Positions 1-7,735 of a stretch of 52,384 nucleotides of DNA are shown piece after piece (position 1 is the stretch's first letter; each line of letters opens with the position of its first letter). Under the pieces are notes generated by a model. It did no database searches. It was not told where the DNA came from and saw only the letters and a list, made by a program, of their open reading frames with translations. The DNA lies in IMG/VR virus record IMGVR_UViG_3300043410_000251, positions 1-52,384 of that record; one strand, given 5' to 3'. This DNA is from a virus. Made by a program: the position numbers and the translations under genes.

Positions 1-40
1 CTCTGGAAGAAAAAGTATGATAGTAAGAAGGAGCTGAACC
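1..40. other. Left edge and leader of the first small gene
   Basis: The window opens inside a longer operon. Frames 1 and 3 are open from the edge but end within 50 bases (stops at about 48 and 20), so an upstream gene may end here and its frame cannot be decided. A clear Shine-Dalgarno AAGGAG (29-34) serves the gene that starts at 41. No promoter is visible. Confidence 0.5.
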
Positions 41-211
41 ATGCATGACATCAAAGAACAAATCCAAATTATTTGGGGTGCGTTACACGCGTACAGGGAA
101 GACCTGATTCCCGAGGGTGACCCGATGTACGATGAACTGTGGAATGATATTTGCACCGCGATGGCAGTTATTCAAGAAGATCTTAATGTGTCCGAGGAGG
201 TTGACCAATGA
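41..211 (+). CDS. Small acidic phage protein, 56 aa, function unknown
   Basis: An ATG at 41 is preceded by AAGGAG at a good distance and opens a 56-residue frame ending at TGA 209-211. The product is acidic and probably helical (it begins MHDIKEQIQIIWG) and has no cysteine cluster or membrane segment. Its stop overlaps the next start (208) in an ATGA arrangement, so the two are translationally coupled. I recognise no family. The strong ribosome site and the tight coupling are the reasons to call it a gene. Confidence 0.6.
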   Translation: MHDIKEQIQIIWGALHAYREDLIPEGDPMYDELWNDICTAMAVIQEDLNVSEEVDQ

Positions 212-297
212 TGACACGATGGGAAAAGTTTGAACGTGTGCTGCTTTTACTAGCCATAATGATACTTATTGCCGATTTATTTTATTGGAGACCATGA
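208..297 (+). CDS. Tiny single-span membrane peptide, 29 aa
   Basis: ATG at 208 overlaps the previous stop, and the frame ends at 297 where the next gene starts. After a short charged N-terminus (MMTRWEKFERV) the remainder is one hydrophobic stretch of about 17 residues, LLLLAIMILIADLFYW, which suggests a single membrane-spanning helix. It could be a phage membrane effector or only a coupling reading frame. Position and composition support it, but there is no homology evidence. Confidence 0.45.
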   Translation: MMTRWEKFERVLLLLAIMILIADLFYWRP

Positions 298-602
298 TGC
301 CACAACCCGATCCACTTGCCGAAGGACTACAAAAATGGATTATGGATGATGATCCATTCGTTGATGAAGTCGTTGATTTTGTGATGTTCAATATGTACTT
401 ACTTGGCGGGTGGATGAAAGCCACTTCCGAGGAGTATGAGGATGGAAATGAAGTAATGAAAGCTTTAGTTAAAGATTCCATCGAGGCTTTCTATCAAGGT
501 GCTGAAAATTATGCAAAACATTGTGACAATTTAGACGAAACCCCATTGTCAAGTCTTTCAAAACTGGTTAATAATCGCATCCCCAAGGAGAAAAAACGAT
601 GA
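297..602 (+). CDS. Early phage protein, 101 aa, function unknown
   Basis: The frame is open from a TTG at 285, but GGAG (287-290) sits correctly for ATG 297 and somewhat close for ATG 294, so 297 is taken as start. The product is acidic in the N-terminal third (WIMDDDPFVDEVVDF) and ends in a basic tail (PKEKKR). It looks helical, without signal peptide or recognised motif. Its stop overlaps the next start at 599 (ATGA). It lies in the early block of small accessory genes, where host-takeover functions are common, but nothing specific can be assigned. Confidence 0.65.
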   Translation: MPQPDPLAEGLQKWIMDDDPFVDEVVDFVMFNMYLLGGWMKATSEEYEDGNEVMKALVKDSIEAFYQGAENYAKHCDNLDETPLSSLSKLVNNRIPKEKKR

Positions 603-757
603 AGAACTACCAGATGAAACTTAACTTCGGTGAGGATGAGTATTGCCACGAGTTGTATGAGCGGTGGCTTGAAGTTTCTGATGAAGAAGACAACCCACGC
701 AACTGGGAAGAATTTAAGATGATCTACAGTCAGTTGATGAATAAAAATGACACCTGA
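599..757 (+). CDS. Small acidic early protein, 52 aa
   Basis: ATG 599 overlaps the previous stop (ATGA), and the frame runs to TGA 755-757, overlapping the next gene (start 747) by 11 bases. The product is rich in Glu/Asp and aromatic residues (ELYERWLEVSDEEDN). No family recognised. Gene status rests on coupling to both neighbours and on filling an otherwise empty gap. Confidence 0.5.
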   Translation: MKNYQMKLNFGEDEYCHELYERWLEVSDEEDNPRNWEEFKMIYSQLMNKNDT

Positions 758-1043
758 AGGTAAAGTTAAAAAGCAAGTAACTGCGATACTCAAACAGTAT
801 GGTGCTTACTACTTCAGCCCTGTAACAGGTGGGTTCGGAGCATCAGGTGTGCCGGACATAATTGCCTGTTACAAGGGCAGATTTATAGCGATTGAATGCA
901 AGGCGGGAAACAACAAACCAACTGCATTGCAGCTCAAAAACATAGACGATATTGATAGGCAAGGAGGGATCACCGCGGTAATCAATGAAGATAATATTTG
1001 GACAGTAGAGAGATTTTTAAAATATTTAGGAGAAAAGAAATGA
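747..1043 (+). CDS. VRR-NUC domain nuclease
   Basis: A 98-residue stand-alone VRR-NUC protein, a PD-(D/E)XK family endonuclease found in phages and in FAN1-type repair nucleases. The core is visible as GVPDIIACYKGRFIAIECKAG split in two halves: the PD aspartate in GVPDIIA and the E-x-K pair in IECKAG, followed by TALQL carrying the family glutamine. The whole protein is just this domain, as in other phages. Known relatives cut branched or nicked DNA, so a role in recombination or resolving replication intermediates is likely. It overlaps the gene before (11 bases) and the one after (ATGA). The ribosome site is weak, consistent with translational coupling. Confidence 0.88.
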   Translation: MTPEGKVKKQVTAILKQYGAYYFSPVTGGFGASGVPDIIACYKGRFIAIECKAGNNKPTALQLKNIDDIDRQGGITAVINEDNIWTVERFLKYLGEKK

Positions 1044-1495
1044 ACTGGAAAGCAACAACCCCAACAGAAACTACGAAGGAAGAAACCATGAAAGAATTTA
1101 AAGAGTACGGCATCGGTGGCGAAGAGATTTCGCAAGAAGCACTTGATATTGCAGAAAAGCATTTATCCCCTGTATTTACATCAGGCTTGAACGGCACAAC
1201 GGCAGAAGACATTGTCGGTACATATGCAGACAAAGTTAAGCCCAAGCGCAAGAGCATCGTTATCCCAAAAGTCAAAGTTGATGTGGTCAACCAACCACCA
1301 CACTACACCACAGGCGGTATCGAGACCATCGACTTCATCGAGGCAAAGCTCTCGCATGAGGAATACATCGGCTACCTCAAGGGTAACGTGCTGAAATACG
1401 CAAGCCGACTGGGACACAAGGGCGATGCCGTGACAGATGCAGGTAAACTGAACTGGTACACCACACGTCTGGCTCGTGCCTTGGGAGGTGAGTGA
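1040..1495 (+). CDS. DUF3310 domain protein (phage nucleotide kinase-like family)
   Basis: A 151-residue protein. The C-terminal half carries the DUF3310 signature: VNQPPHYTTGGIETIDFIEA, then YLKGNVLKYASRLGHKG and a closing LNWYTTRLARAL helix. This family is widespread in phages and is sometimes labelled nucleotide kinase after T7 gp1.7, but its reaction is not established for most members. The N-terminal 80 residues are charged and probably disordered. Start ATG 1040 is chosen over an in-frame upstream ATG at 998 because TAGGAG precedes it and it forms an ATGA overlap with the nuclease stop. Confidence 0.85.
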   Translation: MNWKATTPTETTKEETMKEFKEYGIGGEEISQEALDIAEKHLSPVFTSGLNGTTAEDIVGTYADKVKPKRKSIVIPKVKVDVVNQPPHYTTGGIETIDFIEAKLSHEEYIGYLKGNVLKYASRLGHKGDAVTDAGKLNWYTTRLARALGGE

Positions 1496-1947
1496 TGATC
1501 GTCGTACAGAAAGAATCCACTCCGAAGCAGATCTTTGACTTCTTCGTGCGCTTCCCAAGTTCTACAGTCTACGAGGTGCAAAACAATCTGGACATTGACC
1601 GCCAGAAGTGCGCAACGACTGTGAACTCCCTGTACAAGCGGGGCTTGCTCGAGCGCAAGAAGGTGGTGAACCGCAACACGGACATACCGCGTAAGCACGT
1701 GTTCAAGTACTGGGCGACAACGGATGAGTTCAAGCGTGTGAAGAAGATCACACCGAAGAGTCTGAAGGCTTTCAGCAAAGCGATGAAAGAGTTTGAGACA
1801 CCCAAGCCTGTAGAAGCACCCAAGCCACCACCACAGGTTCGCACCGCGCCACCTGAGACCAACACGATCCACCACAACGTGACTGTGACAATCTCTGCGC
1901 ATCCGGCTCTCTTGAAGTTGGCTGAGAGACTGGCGGGCATTCTATGA
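1495..1947 (+). CDS. Winged-helix-like DNA-binding protein
   Basis: A 150-residue protein. Residues about 8-75 look like a winged helix: PKQIFDFFVRFPSSTVYEVQ, then DRQKCATTVNSLYKRGLLER followed by a basic wing-like stretch (KKVVNRNTD). A Pro-rich linker (VEAPKPPPQVRTAPPE) leads to a short C-terminal segment that could be an oligomerisation helix. Start is ATG 1495 (spacing to GGGAGG is better than for GTG 1492), overlapping the previous stop. It may regulate early transcription. The fold is inferred from pattern only. Confidence 0.6.
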   Translation: MIVVQKESTPKQIFDFFVRFPSSTVYEVQNNLDIDRQKCATTVNSLYKRGLLERKKVVNRNTDIPRKHVFKYWATTDEFKRVKKITPKSLKAFSKAMKEFETPKPVEAPKPPPQVRTAPPETNTIHHNVTVTISAHPALLKLAERLAGIL

Positions 1948-2159
1948 ATGAACACGAAGACAATCTTCGTGACCTCGCTGCGATGTTTGCGATGATGGGC
2001 TTGCTCACCACGTGGAAGAAACTCCCTGATGATCTCAGGGAGATCCCAGAACACGCCTATCAACTCGCTAACGCATTCATGGAAGTCAGGGCTGATGAAG
2101 CCCTTGATCGTGAAGCCGAAGGTATTGCGTCAATCAAACCAAAGCGAGCCCCCAAATGA
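1944..2159 (+). CDS. Small helical phage protein, 71 aa
   Basis: ATG 1944 overlaps the previous stop (ATGA). The product is helical and acidic with a short basic end (KPKRAPK). It has a methionine-rich segment (LAAMFAMMGLL) which is amphipathic rather than a clear membrane span. No family recognised. The next tiny gene starts at 2156 over its stop. Confidence 0.6.
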   Translation: MNEHEDNLRDLAAMFAMMGLLTTWKKLPDDLREIPEHAYQLANAFMEVRADEALDREAEGIASIKPKRAPK

Positions 2160-2221
2160 CCATCTATGTACTTGAATTCTTTTTCTTGATATGGGTGTTG
2201 TGGGTAAATCTAAAAGACTAG
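2156..2221 (+). CDS. Tiny membrane peptide, 21 aa
   Basis: ATG 2156 overlaps the previous stop (ATGA) and the frame ends at TAG 2219-2221. The 21 residues MTIYVLEFFFLIWVLWVNLK are almost entirely hydrophobic or aromatic with a lysine-aspartate end, the pattern of a single-span membrane peptide. It is the second such micro-gene in the first 2.3 kb. It may be translated by reinitiation. It could equally be a spacer without function. Confidence 0.35.
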   Translation: MTIYVLEFFFLIWVLWVNLKD

Positions 2222-2230
2222 GAGACAGAG

Positions 2231-2410
2231 ATGATGATAGTAGAGAAGAAGGTTGTGCCATACGACACCGGCAAAGTCAAAATTGGTTTGCTTTACACAC
2301 CACCGAGGGACTACCCCATGAGCTTGGATGCTGAGAGACTGCAAAACGCGCTCTTGAACCCCCAGGTAAATATCTCATGGCTCGAGAAGCTTTTGAAGGG
2401 TCTGAAATGA
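2231..2410 (+). CDS. Small early protein, 59 aa
   Basis: ATG 2231 follows GGAGACAGAG at good spacing. The frame ends at TGA 2408-2410, overlapping the next start at 2407. The product begins MMIVEKKVVPYDTGKVKIGL in essence (actual start MMIVEKK-like with Val4) and contains LLYTPPRDYP-like central residues, then a C-terminal helix ending WLEKLLKGLK. This resembles short phage proteins of unknown role found next to zinc-ribbon genes. No function can be assigned. Confidence 0.6.
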   Translation: MMIVEKKVVPYDTGKVKIGLLYTPPRDYPMSLDAERLQNALLNPQVNISWLEKLLKGLK

Positions 2411-2697
2411 TCGAAGGACTCAGCCATGTGGGAACGGATCACGTCTGCAACATCTGCTCGTGTGACTACACCGATGACGAAGGCGGGGTGGAGGGCTACC
2501 TAGGCATCTTGCCTGTGGCGTTCTGCCCTACTTGCTTTGCCAGCGTTTGCGACATGGTAGAGCAGCTCAACGGACGAGACTGGGAAGGTCTGACGGATGA
2601 GGATATTGCCCTGATTGACTGGGAATCTTTGGTAACTAGAAAAGATTGCGTCCAAGCCATTGAAGTCACATTAAAGGAGAAAAACGGATATGAGTAA
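2407..2697 (+). CDS. Zinc-ribbon-like protein, 96 aa
   Basis: Start ATG 2407 forms an ATGA overlap with the previous gene; an in-frame ATG at 2377 lies inside that gene and is less likely. Two cysteine pairs, CNIC (about residues 14-17) and CPTC (about 40-43), suggest a structural zinc site. The middle carries the phrase WEGLTDEDIALIDW. A very similar WVGLTDEE phrase recurs in the gene at 3108, a short module common in phage early proteins. The function is unknown; it may bind nucleic acid or protein. Confidence 0.65.
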   Translation: MIEGLSHVGTDHVCNICSCDYTDDEGGVEGYLGILPVAFCPTCFASVCDMVEQLNGRDWEGLTDEDIALIDWESLVTRKDCVQAIEVTLKEKNGYE

Positions 2698-2890
2698 AGG
2701 TTCAGTTCCACGCCCATTCGCGGTGTCGAATGAAGAGTACGCCAACAGATGGGATGCCATCTTTGGCACTGACGCTAAACCAACCAAGAAAGAGCCGATG
2801 ACTTGGCCTTTCCCAACCGAACTTCTGCCCACAACACCTTTGGATAAGTTGCCGTTCAACCCTGAGAACGAGGACGATGCACCGCTATGA
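2690..2890 (+). CDS. Small early protein, 66 aa
   Basis: AAAGGAG precedes ATG 2690, giving one of the better ribosome sites here. The product is Pro-rich (SVPRPFAVSNEEY; TKKEPMTWPFPTELLPTTP) with an acidic end (ENEDDAPL) and is probably extended or disordered. It overlaps the previous gene by 8 bases and the next by ATGA. No family recognised. Confidence 0.6.
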   Translation: MSKGSVPRPFAVSNEEYANRWDAIFGTDAKPTKKEPMTWPFPTELLPTTPLDKLPFNPENEDDAPL

Positions 2891-3111
2891 CCAAAGATGA
2901 AATCATTGAGATGGTTCAATTTTGTTTTCCATCACATAGAGAAATGTGGTGTGTTGATGGGCATTTGCCAAGACTTGAACGCTTTGCCAAGCTAGTAGCA
3001 CAGCATGAGCGTGAGGCGTGTTGGAATGATATTTCCATTGCATTGCTTGGATCAGATAGGGAATTGACAAAACGTGTTTTTAAAGCCATCCGAGCAAGGG
3101 GACAAGCATGA
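2887..3111 (+). CDS. Small early protein, 74 aa
   Basis: ATG 2887 overlaps the previous stop. The sequence includes LERFAKLVAQHEREACWND, a helix pattern (RFAxLVAxHEREAC) seen in many phage early proteins of unknown function. The end, FKAIRARGQA, is basic. The stop overlaps the next start at 3108 (ATGA). No activity can be assigned. Confidence 0.65.
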   Translation: MTKDEIIEMVQFCFPSHREMWCVDGHLPRLERFAKLVAQHEREACWNDISIALLGSDRELTKRVFKAIRARGQA

Positions 3112-3656
3112 GCAACATGGAAGCATTCAATAAGATCATGTCTGAAATTGGCAATCAACTGACCGAAGAAGCCATCACCGCCATCAAAGCCGCACTAGAA
3201 GCGAAGGATGAGAAAGCCAATGATGAATTGCGAAGACTGCATGACCTACTAGGTAAAGCAAATGCGCTGGCGCGTATTCGTGCTAATAAAATTGACGAAT
3301 TAGAACAACGACTAACTAAGACCGAGGCGCAACTTGGGGAAGCAGTATGGAACTATGGCGAACTTAAAAGGGAGCAATTAGCGAACCAACAAAAAACTTC
3401 TGGTTCGCCAATAAATACATCAACCGCACTAGAAGCGAAGGATGAGCCTGTGGCGTGTAAAGAATGCCACCTGAAAGACACTGTGTACGACTTGTTGGGT
3501 GACCTGAAAGTTGCAAATTTGAAGCTATCAGTTCGTTCACAGCGCACATGGGTAGGGCTGACGGATGAGGAGAAGCACAGTGCCGCTTGGTCGAACGGAG
3601 AATTTGGCGATGGGGTGTTATGGGCAGAAAAGTTACTCAAGGAGCGCAACAAATGA
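3108..3656 (+). CDS. Coiled-coil early protein with duplicated segment, 182 aa
   Basis: Residues about 20-100 are strongly helical and charged with heptad-like spacing (NDELRRLHDLLGKANALARI; ELEQRLTKTEAQLGEAV), suggesting a coiled coil. The phrase ALEAKDE occurs twice, at about residues 30 and 108, encoded by an exact 23-bp direct repeat. Between them a CKEC pair (about 116-119) could bind metal. The C-terminus has WVGLTDEEKHSAAWS followed by LWAEKLLKERNK, a modular end common in phage accessory proteins. It appears assembled from short shuffled modules. No biochemical role can be assigned. Confidence 0.65.
   Translation: MSNMEAFNKIMSEIGNQLTEEAITAIKAALEAKDEKANDELRRLHDLLGKANALARIRANKIDELEQRLTKTEAQLGEAVWNYGELKREQLANQQKTSGSPINTSTALEAKDEPVACKECHLKDTVYDLLGDLKVANLKLSVRSQRTWVGLTDEEKHSAAWSNGEFGDGVLWAEKLLKERNK
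3190..3446 (+). repeat. Exact 23-bp direct repeat pair within one gene
   Basis: The 23 bases beginning CCGCACTAGAAGCG at 3190-3212 recur exactly at 3424-3446. The offset is 234 bases, a multiple of three, so both copies encode the same peptide phrase in frame. This is direct evidence for internal duplication or module exchange in the gene at 3108. Confidence 0.85.
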
Positions 3657-3672
3657 GCAAAAAGGAGAAGAA

Positions 3673-3873
3673 ATGAACTACCCCTACGGAGAAGATGACG
3701 ATGACATTCAAGAGTACATCAGCTACCGCAAAGCGTTTCCTAAGCGTGAGTACGTTCCGTTTGTTGACCGCAATGAAGTCCTAGAAGAAGTGGCTAAAGA
3801 GTTTGATAAGATGAAAGTCTTTGGCGATACGGCTGCAAGCTTTGCCATCTTTGTAAGGAACATGAAGAAATGA
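3673..3873 (+). CDS. Acidic small protein, 66 aa
   Basis: ATG 3673 is preceded by AAAGGAG; the frame continues upstream to 3565, but that part lies inside the previous gene and lacks a ribosome site. The N-terminus is very acidic (MNYPYGEDDDDIQEYISY), perhaps mimicking DNA or binding basic partners, though that is speculation. The C-terminal half is helical (VLEEVAKEFDKMKVFG) and the stop overlaps the oxygenase start at 3870. Confidence 0.6.
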   Translation: MNYPYGEDDDDIQEYISYRKAFPKREYVPFVDRNEVLEEVAKEFDKMKVFGDTAASFAIFVRNMKK

Positions 3874-4616
3874 CAATCGATCTCTCCAGTATGTTGGCGC
3901 GCCATGTTGTGTTTACCGAAGGTAAGCTCGAGGCATTCAAAGAGTGCGCTACGTACGTACAAGCCATGGGCGAGGAGGCTTTCACTGCTCAGCCTAGGAT
4001 GTCTGTTGCCATGCGGATGCAACTGCCTGACATGACTTTGTTTTCAAACTTTATGACCCCTGCGGAATGTGATGAGTTGATTGCACAGGCACAGTCTAGG
4101 CTTGAGAGATCTAAAACGTTTGACCCCAAGACAGGTAACCCTGTTGAACATCCAGTACGCACAAGCTTTGGAATGTTTTTCAAACGCAATGAGACACCAC
4201 TTGTTGAATACATCGAGCGAAAGATTAGCGCAATCACAGGTGTGCCTGTTGATCATGGTGAAGGTATACAAGTTCTGCGCTATGAAGTTGGTCAGGAATA
4301 CAAGCCACATCACGACTACTTTGACCCGAGCCGTCCTGGCTACGACAAGGTGGATGGTGGTGCCGGCCAACGCGTTGCAACGTTCCTCATGTACCTCAAC
4401 ACACCTGAGAAGGGTGGTGGCACATCATTCCCTGAATCTAAGATGCTTGTAGAAGCCTGCAAGGGCAACGGCCTGTTGTTCAGATATCCAACCACAGATA
4501 AAGAATCTAAATCCCTGCATGGTGGCGCGCCTGTACAAGCAGGGGTCAAGTGGGTGGCCACCAAATGGTTACGCGAGAAGCCTTACATCCGCCCCGACTA
4601 CCCGAAATCCAAATGA
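3870..4616 (+). CDS. 2OG-Fe(II) oxygenase, prolyl-4-hydroxylase-like
   Basis: A 248-residue protein with the P4Hc double-stranded beta-helix motifs. The iron ligands are H147-x-D149 in YKPHHDYFD and distal H217 in SLHGGAPV. K227 in GVKWVATKW is in the position that binds the 2-oxoglutarate carboxylate. The region RVATFLMYLNTPEKGGGTSF between them is highly typical of the family. Such enzymes hydroxylate proline or other residues using O2 and 2-oxoglutarate. Phage versions are common in aquatic viruses and the substrate is unknown. It is embedded in the early operon by ATGA overlaps with both neighbours, so it acts early, unlike the second oxygenase at 30972. Confidence 0.9.
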   Translation: MTIDLSSMLARHVVFTEGKLEAFKECATYVQAMGEEAFTAQPRMSVAMRMQLPDMTLFSNFMTPAECDELIAQAQSRLERSKTFDPKTGNPVEHPVRTSFGMFFKRNETPLVEYIERKISAITGVPVDHGEGIQVLRYEVGQEYKPHHDYFDPSRPGYDKVDGGAGQRVATFLMYLNTPEKGGGTSFPESKMLVEACKGNGLLFRYPTTDKESKSLHGGAPVQAGVKWVATKWLREKPYIRPDYPKSK

Positions 4617-4933
4617 AAATATTAGACCTCGTTAAATACGACCCTGAAAAAGGATGCTTTGTTTTGAAAGATAAGAAACCCGAACGTGCGCTTAACCCAT
4701 GGGAAGAGTTAGCACAGGTAGACCGCCCGAGTATCTTTTTGAAAGACCCATACTTCCGTGCCAAGACAGCGACAGGAACAATCAAAACCGAAGAAGGACT
4801 GGGCTACAAACAATTCGGGACATTCACCCGAGCAAAAGAGAGACAACCCAACAAACACGAAGGAGTACTAGAACATGCCAAGACCAAAACCACCAGAGCC
4901 CCTCAAGCCAAGGTTCATAAGGATGTCAGATAA
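4613..4933 (+). CDS. Basic early protein, 106 aa
   Basis: ATG 4613 overlaps the oxygenase stop. The N-terminus MKILDLVKYDPEKGCFVLKD resembles the opening of AP2- or NUMOD-like DNA-binding phage proteins, but the rest does not complete such a domain. The C-terminal third is Lys/Arg/Thr-rich and probably disordered. The last 59 bases overlap the next gene in another frame. A DNA-binding role is possible but unproven. Confidence 0.55.
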   Translation: MKILDLVKYDPEKGCFVLKDKKPERALNPWEELAQVDRPSIFLKDPYFRAKTATGTIKTEEGLGYKQFGTFTRAKERQPNKHEGVLEHAKTKTTRAPQAKVHKDVR

Positions 4934-5081
4934 GCATTGGATTATCTTGCAGCATCTTGGTGGTGCTGAATGGTTACGAGGGACACTAGATAAAAAAGAT
5001 CCGTTCCCTAAAAAATATTACGAAAAACTAAAGTTAACCAACGAAGGAAACCATGAGCAGAATAATTACGTTCGACGCTGA
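4875..5081 (+). CDS. Small phage protein, 68 aa
   Basis: AAGGAG at 4860-4865 lies well placed before ATG 4875. The product starts with a Pro/Lys-rich arm (MPRPKPPEPLKPRFIRM), then DKHWIILQHLGGAEWLRGTL, a phrase I associate with short conserved phage proteins beside DNA polymerase genes. It ends basic (NNYVRR). It overlaps the polymerase start (5053) by 29 bases. The function is unknown, but position suggests a replication accessory. Confidence 0.6.
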   Translation: MPRPKPPEPLKPRFIRMSDKHWIILQHLGGAEWLRGTLDKKDPFPKKYYEKLKLTNEGNHEQNNYVRR

Positions 5082-6876
5082 GACCTACTACGATAGAGAA
5101 TTCAGCCTGTCAAAGATAACAACTGAGGAGTACGTGCGTGATGACCGGTTTGAGATGATCGGTTTCTCATACAAGATCGATGACGAGCCCGCTCGTTGGA
5201 TCACAGGCGATGACGATTACATTCGCGCATCGTTGGAAGTCCTGCCTTGGAAGGAATCATTTGCACTGGCACACAACGCCATGTTTGATGCATCGATCCT
5301 GTCTTGGCGGTATGGCATCAAGCCGATGGCTTGGCTCGATACACTCTCGATGGCTCGGGCTGTGCGTGGTGCAGATGCCGGCAACAGTCTGGCCAAACTG
5401 GTTCAGCACTATGGCCTCGGTGCTAAAGGTGTGGAGGTGGACAACGCGATGGGTCTGCGCAAGAAGGACTTCAGCTCAGCTTCGCTTGAACGCTATGGCG
5501 AGTATTGCAAGAACGATACCGAGTTGTGTTGGTCTCTGTTTCATATCCTTGCACCCCACTTCAAGCAACCCGAACTCAAGCTGATTGACCTGACCATCCA
5601 GATGTTCTCCGATCCTGTGTTGGTGCTAGACACACCCCTGCTCGAGGCTCACCTCGAAGACGTGAAGGCGCGCAAAGAAAAGCTCATGCAAGCCATCGAG
5701 GCAAACAAAGACGAGCTGATGTCTAACCCACAGTTTGCAGAACTCTTGCGCAAGTGCGGTGTTGAGCCACCCACAAAGATCAGCATGACCACCGGCAAAG
5801 AGACCTTGGCTCTGGCCAAGAGCGATGAAGGCTTCAAGGCTTTGCTAGAACACCCTGACGAGCGCGTGCAGGCTCTGGTTGCAGCCAGGCTCGGTAACAA
5901 GTCAACGCTTGAAGAGACCCGCACCGAGCGGTTCATCAGCATCTCTAAGCGTGGTCCGATGCCTGTGCCCTTGCAGTACTACGCGGCTCACACTGGGCGG
6001 TGGGGCGGTACAGACAAGATCAACTTACAGAACCTGCCAAGCCGTGGTGCTAATGGTGGCAAGCTTAAGAAGGCGATCCGTGCCCCCAAGGGCTACGTGA
6101 TCATTGACTCAGACTCTGCGCAGATTGAGGCGCGTGTGCTTGCATGGTTCGCAGGACAGCTCGACTTGGTTGAAGCGTTCGAAAGGAAAGAAGATGTATA
6201 CAAAATCATGGCTTCTGCTATATACGGCAAGGGAGCAGAGGAAGTTACCAAAGAAGAAAGATTCGTGGGAAAAACCACGATTCTGGGATGTGGGTATGGC
6301 ATGGGGGCTCCTAAATTTGCAGCGCAACTCAAGACGTTCGGGACGGTGGTTGAAGATTCAGAAGCATCCCACATTGTCTCTACCTATCGCGCAACGTATC
6401 CTCTGATCCCTGAGTTGTGGAGGCAAGGTAACTCGGTACTGGAGGCCATCATGAACAACCAGTCTGTGCCGTTTGGTAATGGCTGTGTGGCCGTGAATGG
6501 TACAGAAGGTATCTTGATGCCCAACGGACTGCATCAGCCCTACCCAAACCTGCGCAAGGTGACCAACGAGGAAGGCCGTGAGCAGTTTGTCTATGACGCA
6601 CGACGTGGCGTGAACAAGATTTATGGTGGCAAGTTGGTGGAGAACATTTGCCAAGGCTTAGCCCGTTGTATTATTGGTGAGCAGATGATCCGTATTGCCA
6701 AGCGATACAAGACCGTGCTGACTGTGCATGATGCCGTGGCATGTATTGCCAGACAGGAAGAAGTAGACGAAGCCCTAGCCTACGTAGAAGAGTGCATGCG
6801 TTGGGTGCCAGAGTGGGCGACAGGATTGCCTCTGAACTGCGAAGCAGGGTATGGAGAAAGCTATGGAGACTGTTAA
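5053..6876 (+). CDS. Family A DNA polymerase with 3'-5' exonuclease domain
   Basis: A 607-residue T7-type replicative polymerase. The N-terminal proofreading domain begins [11 protein letters not shown] (acidic pair of Exo I), followed by [11 protein letters not shown] (Exo II) and [10 protein letters not shown] (Exo III). The polymerase domain has motif [18 protein letters not shown], the O-helix motif [17 protein letters not shown] and motif C LTVHDAV. Size is slightly below T7 gp5 (704 aa), with no obvious thioredoxin-binding insert. GGAAACC precedes the ATG. It opens the replication block and overlaps both neighbours, so it is probably translated from the same long early transcript. Confidence 0.95.
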   Translation: MSRIITFDAETYYDREFSLSKITTEEYVRDDRFEMIGFSYKIDDEPARWITGDDDYIRASLEVLPWKESFALAHNAMFDASILSWRYGIKPMAWLDTLSMARAVRGADAGNSLAKLVQHYGLGAKGVEVDNAMGLRKKDFSSASLERYGEYCKNDTELCWSLFHILAPHFKQPELKLIDLTIQMFSDPVLVLDTPLLEAHLEDVKARKEKLMQAIEANKDELMSNPQFAELLRKCGVEPPTKISMTTGKETLALAKSDEGFKALLEHPDERVQALVAARLGNKSTLEETRTERFISISKRGPMPVPLQYYAAHTGRWGGTDKINLQNLPSRGANGGKLKKAIRAPKGYVIIDSDSAQIEARVLAWFAGQLDLVEAFERKEDVYKIMASAIYGKGAEEVTKEERFVGKTTILGCGYGMGAPKFAAQLKTFGTVVEDSEASHIVSTYRATYPLIPELWRQGNSVLEAIMNNQSVPFGNGCVAVNGTEGILMPNGLHQPYPNLRKVTNEEGREQFVYDARRGVNKIYGGKLVENICQGLARCIIGEQMIRIAKRYKTVLTVHDAVACIARQEEVDEALAYVEECMRWVPEWATGLPLNCEAGYGESYGDC

Positions 6877-7735
6877 TGAATATCGTGTCAAGGTATCAGT
6901 TCGCAACAACCTGTTGCTGACTGCCCTCGAGGATGCCGGCTACACCAGTGTGGCTTCGTTTTGCAGAGCAGCTGGTGTTAGTCAAACCGCGATGGGGCGG
7001 TTGATTGCCATGAAAGAGCCACCACTTTTAAACACTGGCGAGTTCAGTGCGTTAGCTAAGAAAGTTATGGAGGAGCTGTGCGCACTGCCAACTGAGTTAT
7101 GGACACCACAGCAACTGACCATGAAGCTTAGCACCAACGTGGCCGAGCGCGATCTTGATATGAACGGAATGCGCGCAGCTCTAGGTGTGACTGCTGAGGA
7201 TGCGTTCCAGATGCTTGAGGTTGACGATAGTCTCTTTGATGAAGAGCGTAAGGCTAAAGTTATGGATGTGGTTGATACACTTACACCACGTGAACGGAAG
7301 GTCTTAATTTTGCGGTATGGTTTGGACGGATGTAAGGAACATACTCTTGATGAGATTGGACCTATGTTTAAGGTGGGAAAAGAAAGAATCAGGCAGATTG
7401 AAGCCAAAGCCCTGCGTAAACTAAAGCATCCATCCCGACTAGATACATTCAGAGATTTGCTAACTCCAAAGTCTTCGGCAGAAAAAGCTTGGGAAGCCAA
7501 GCAAAGTATTTTGCGAGAAGAAGCAGAAGAAAAAGAACGTGAGTTAAGATGGCAGGAAGCTAAGAAACGGCAACAGGAAGCCCAAGCAAAAGCAGATAAA
7601 GAATTTCGTGAACGTATGGCTCTGCGGGGTACAGATACAACATGGATGGAACACCTCAAACGCACGAAGCCAGAGCTACATGCACGGCTTCTTGAGATCA
7701 GCAAAAGAAACGCATACTTGGTATTAGACAGATGA
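6863..7735 (+). CDS. Sigma-70 region-4 protein with N-terminal helix-turn-helix
   Basis: A 290-residue protein. Residues about 126-190 match sigma-70 region 4, which recognises the -35 element and the RNA polymerase beta flap: [17 protein letters not shown], then [20 protein letters not shown] and [11 protein letters not shown]. There is no region 2 or 3, so it cannot melt a promoter like a full sigma factor. Residues about 28-52 ([19 protein letters not shown]) look like a separate helix-turn-helix. The C-terminal 80 residues form a charged coiled coil. ATG 6863 is chosen because GGAG lies 6 bases before it; ATG 6851 is in frame but lacks a site. It could redirect host polymerase to phage promoters or act as an appropriator. 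Confidence 0.8.
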   Translation: METVNEYRVKVSVRNNLLLTALEDAGYTSVASFCRAAGVSQTAMGRLIAMKEPPLLNTGEFSALAKKVMEELCALPTELWTPQQLTMKLSTNVAERDLDMNGMRAALGVTAEDAFQMLEVDDSLFDEERKAKVMDVVDTLTPRERKVLILRYGLDGCKEHTLDEIGPMFKVGKERIRQIEAKALRKLKHPSRLDTFRDLLTPKSSAEKAWEAKQSILREEAEEKERELRWQEAKKRQQEAQAKADKEFRERMALRGTDTTWMEHLKRTKPELHARLLEISKRNAYLVLDR

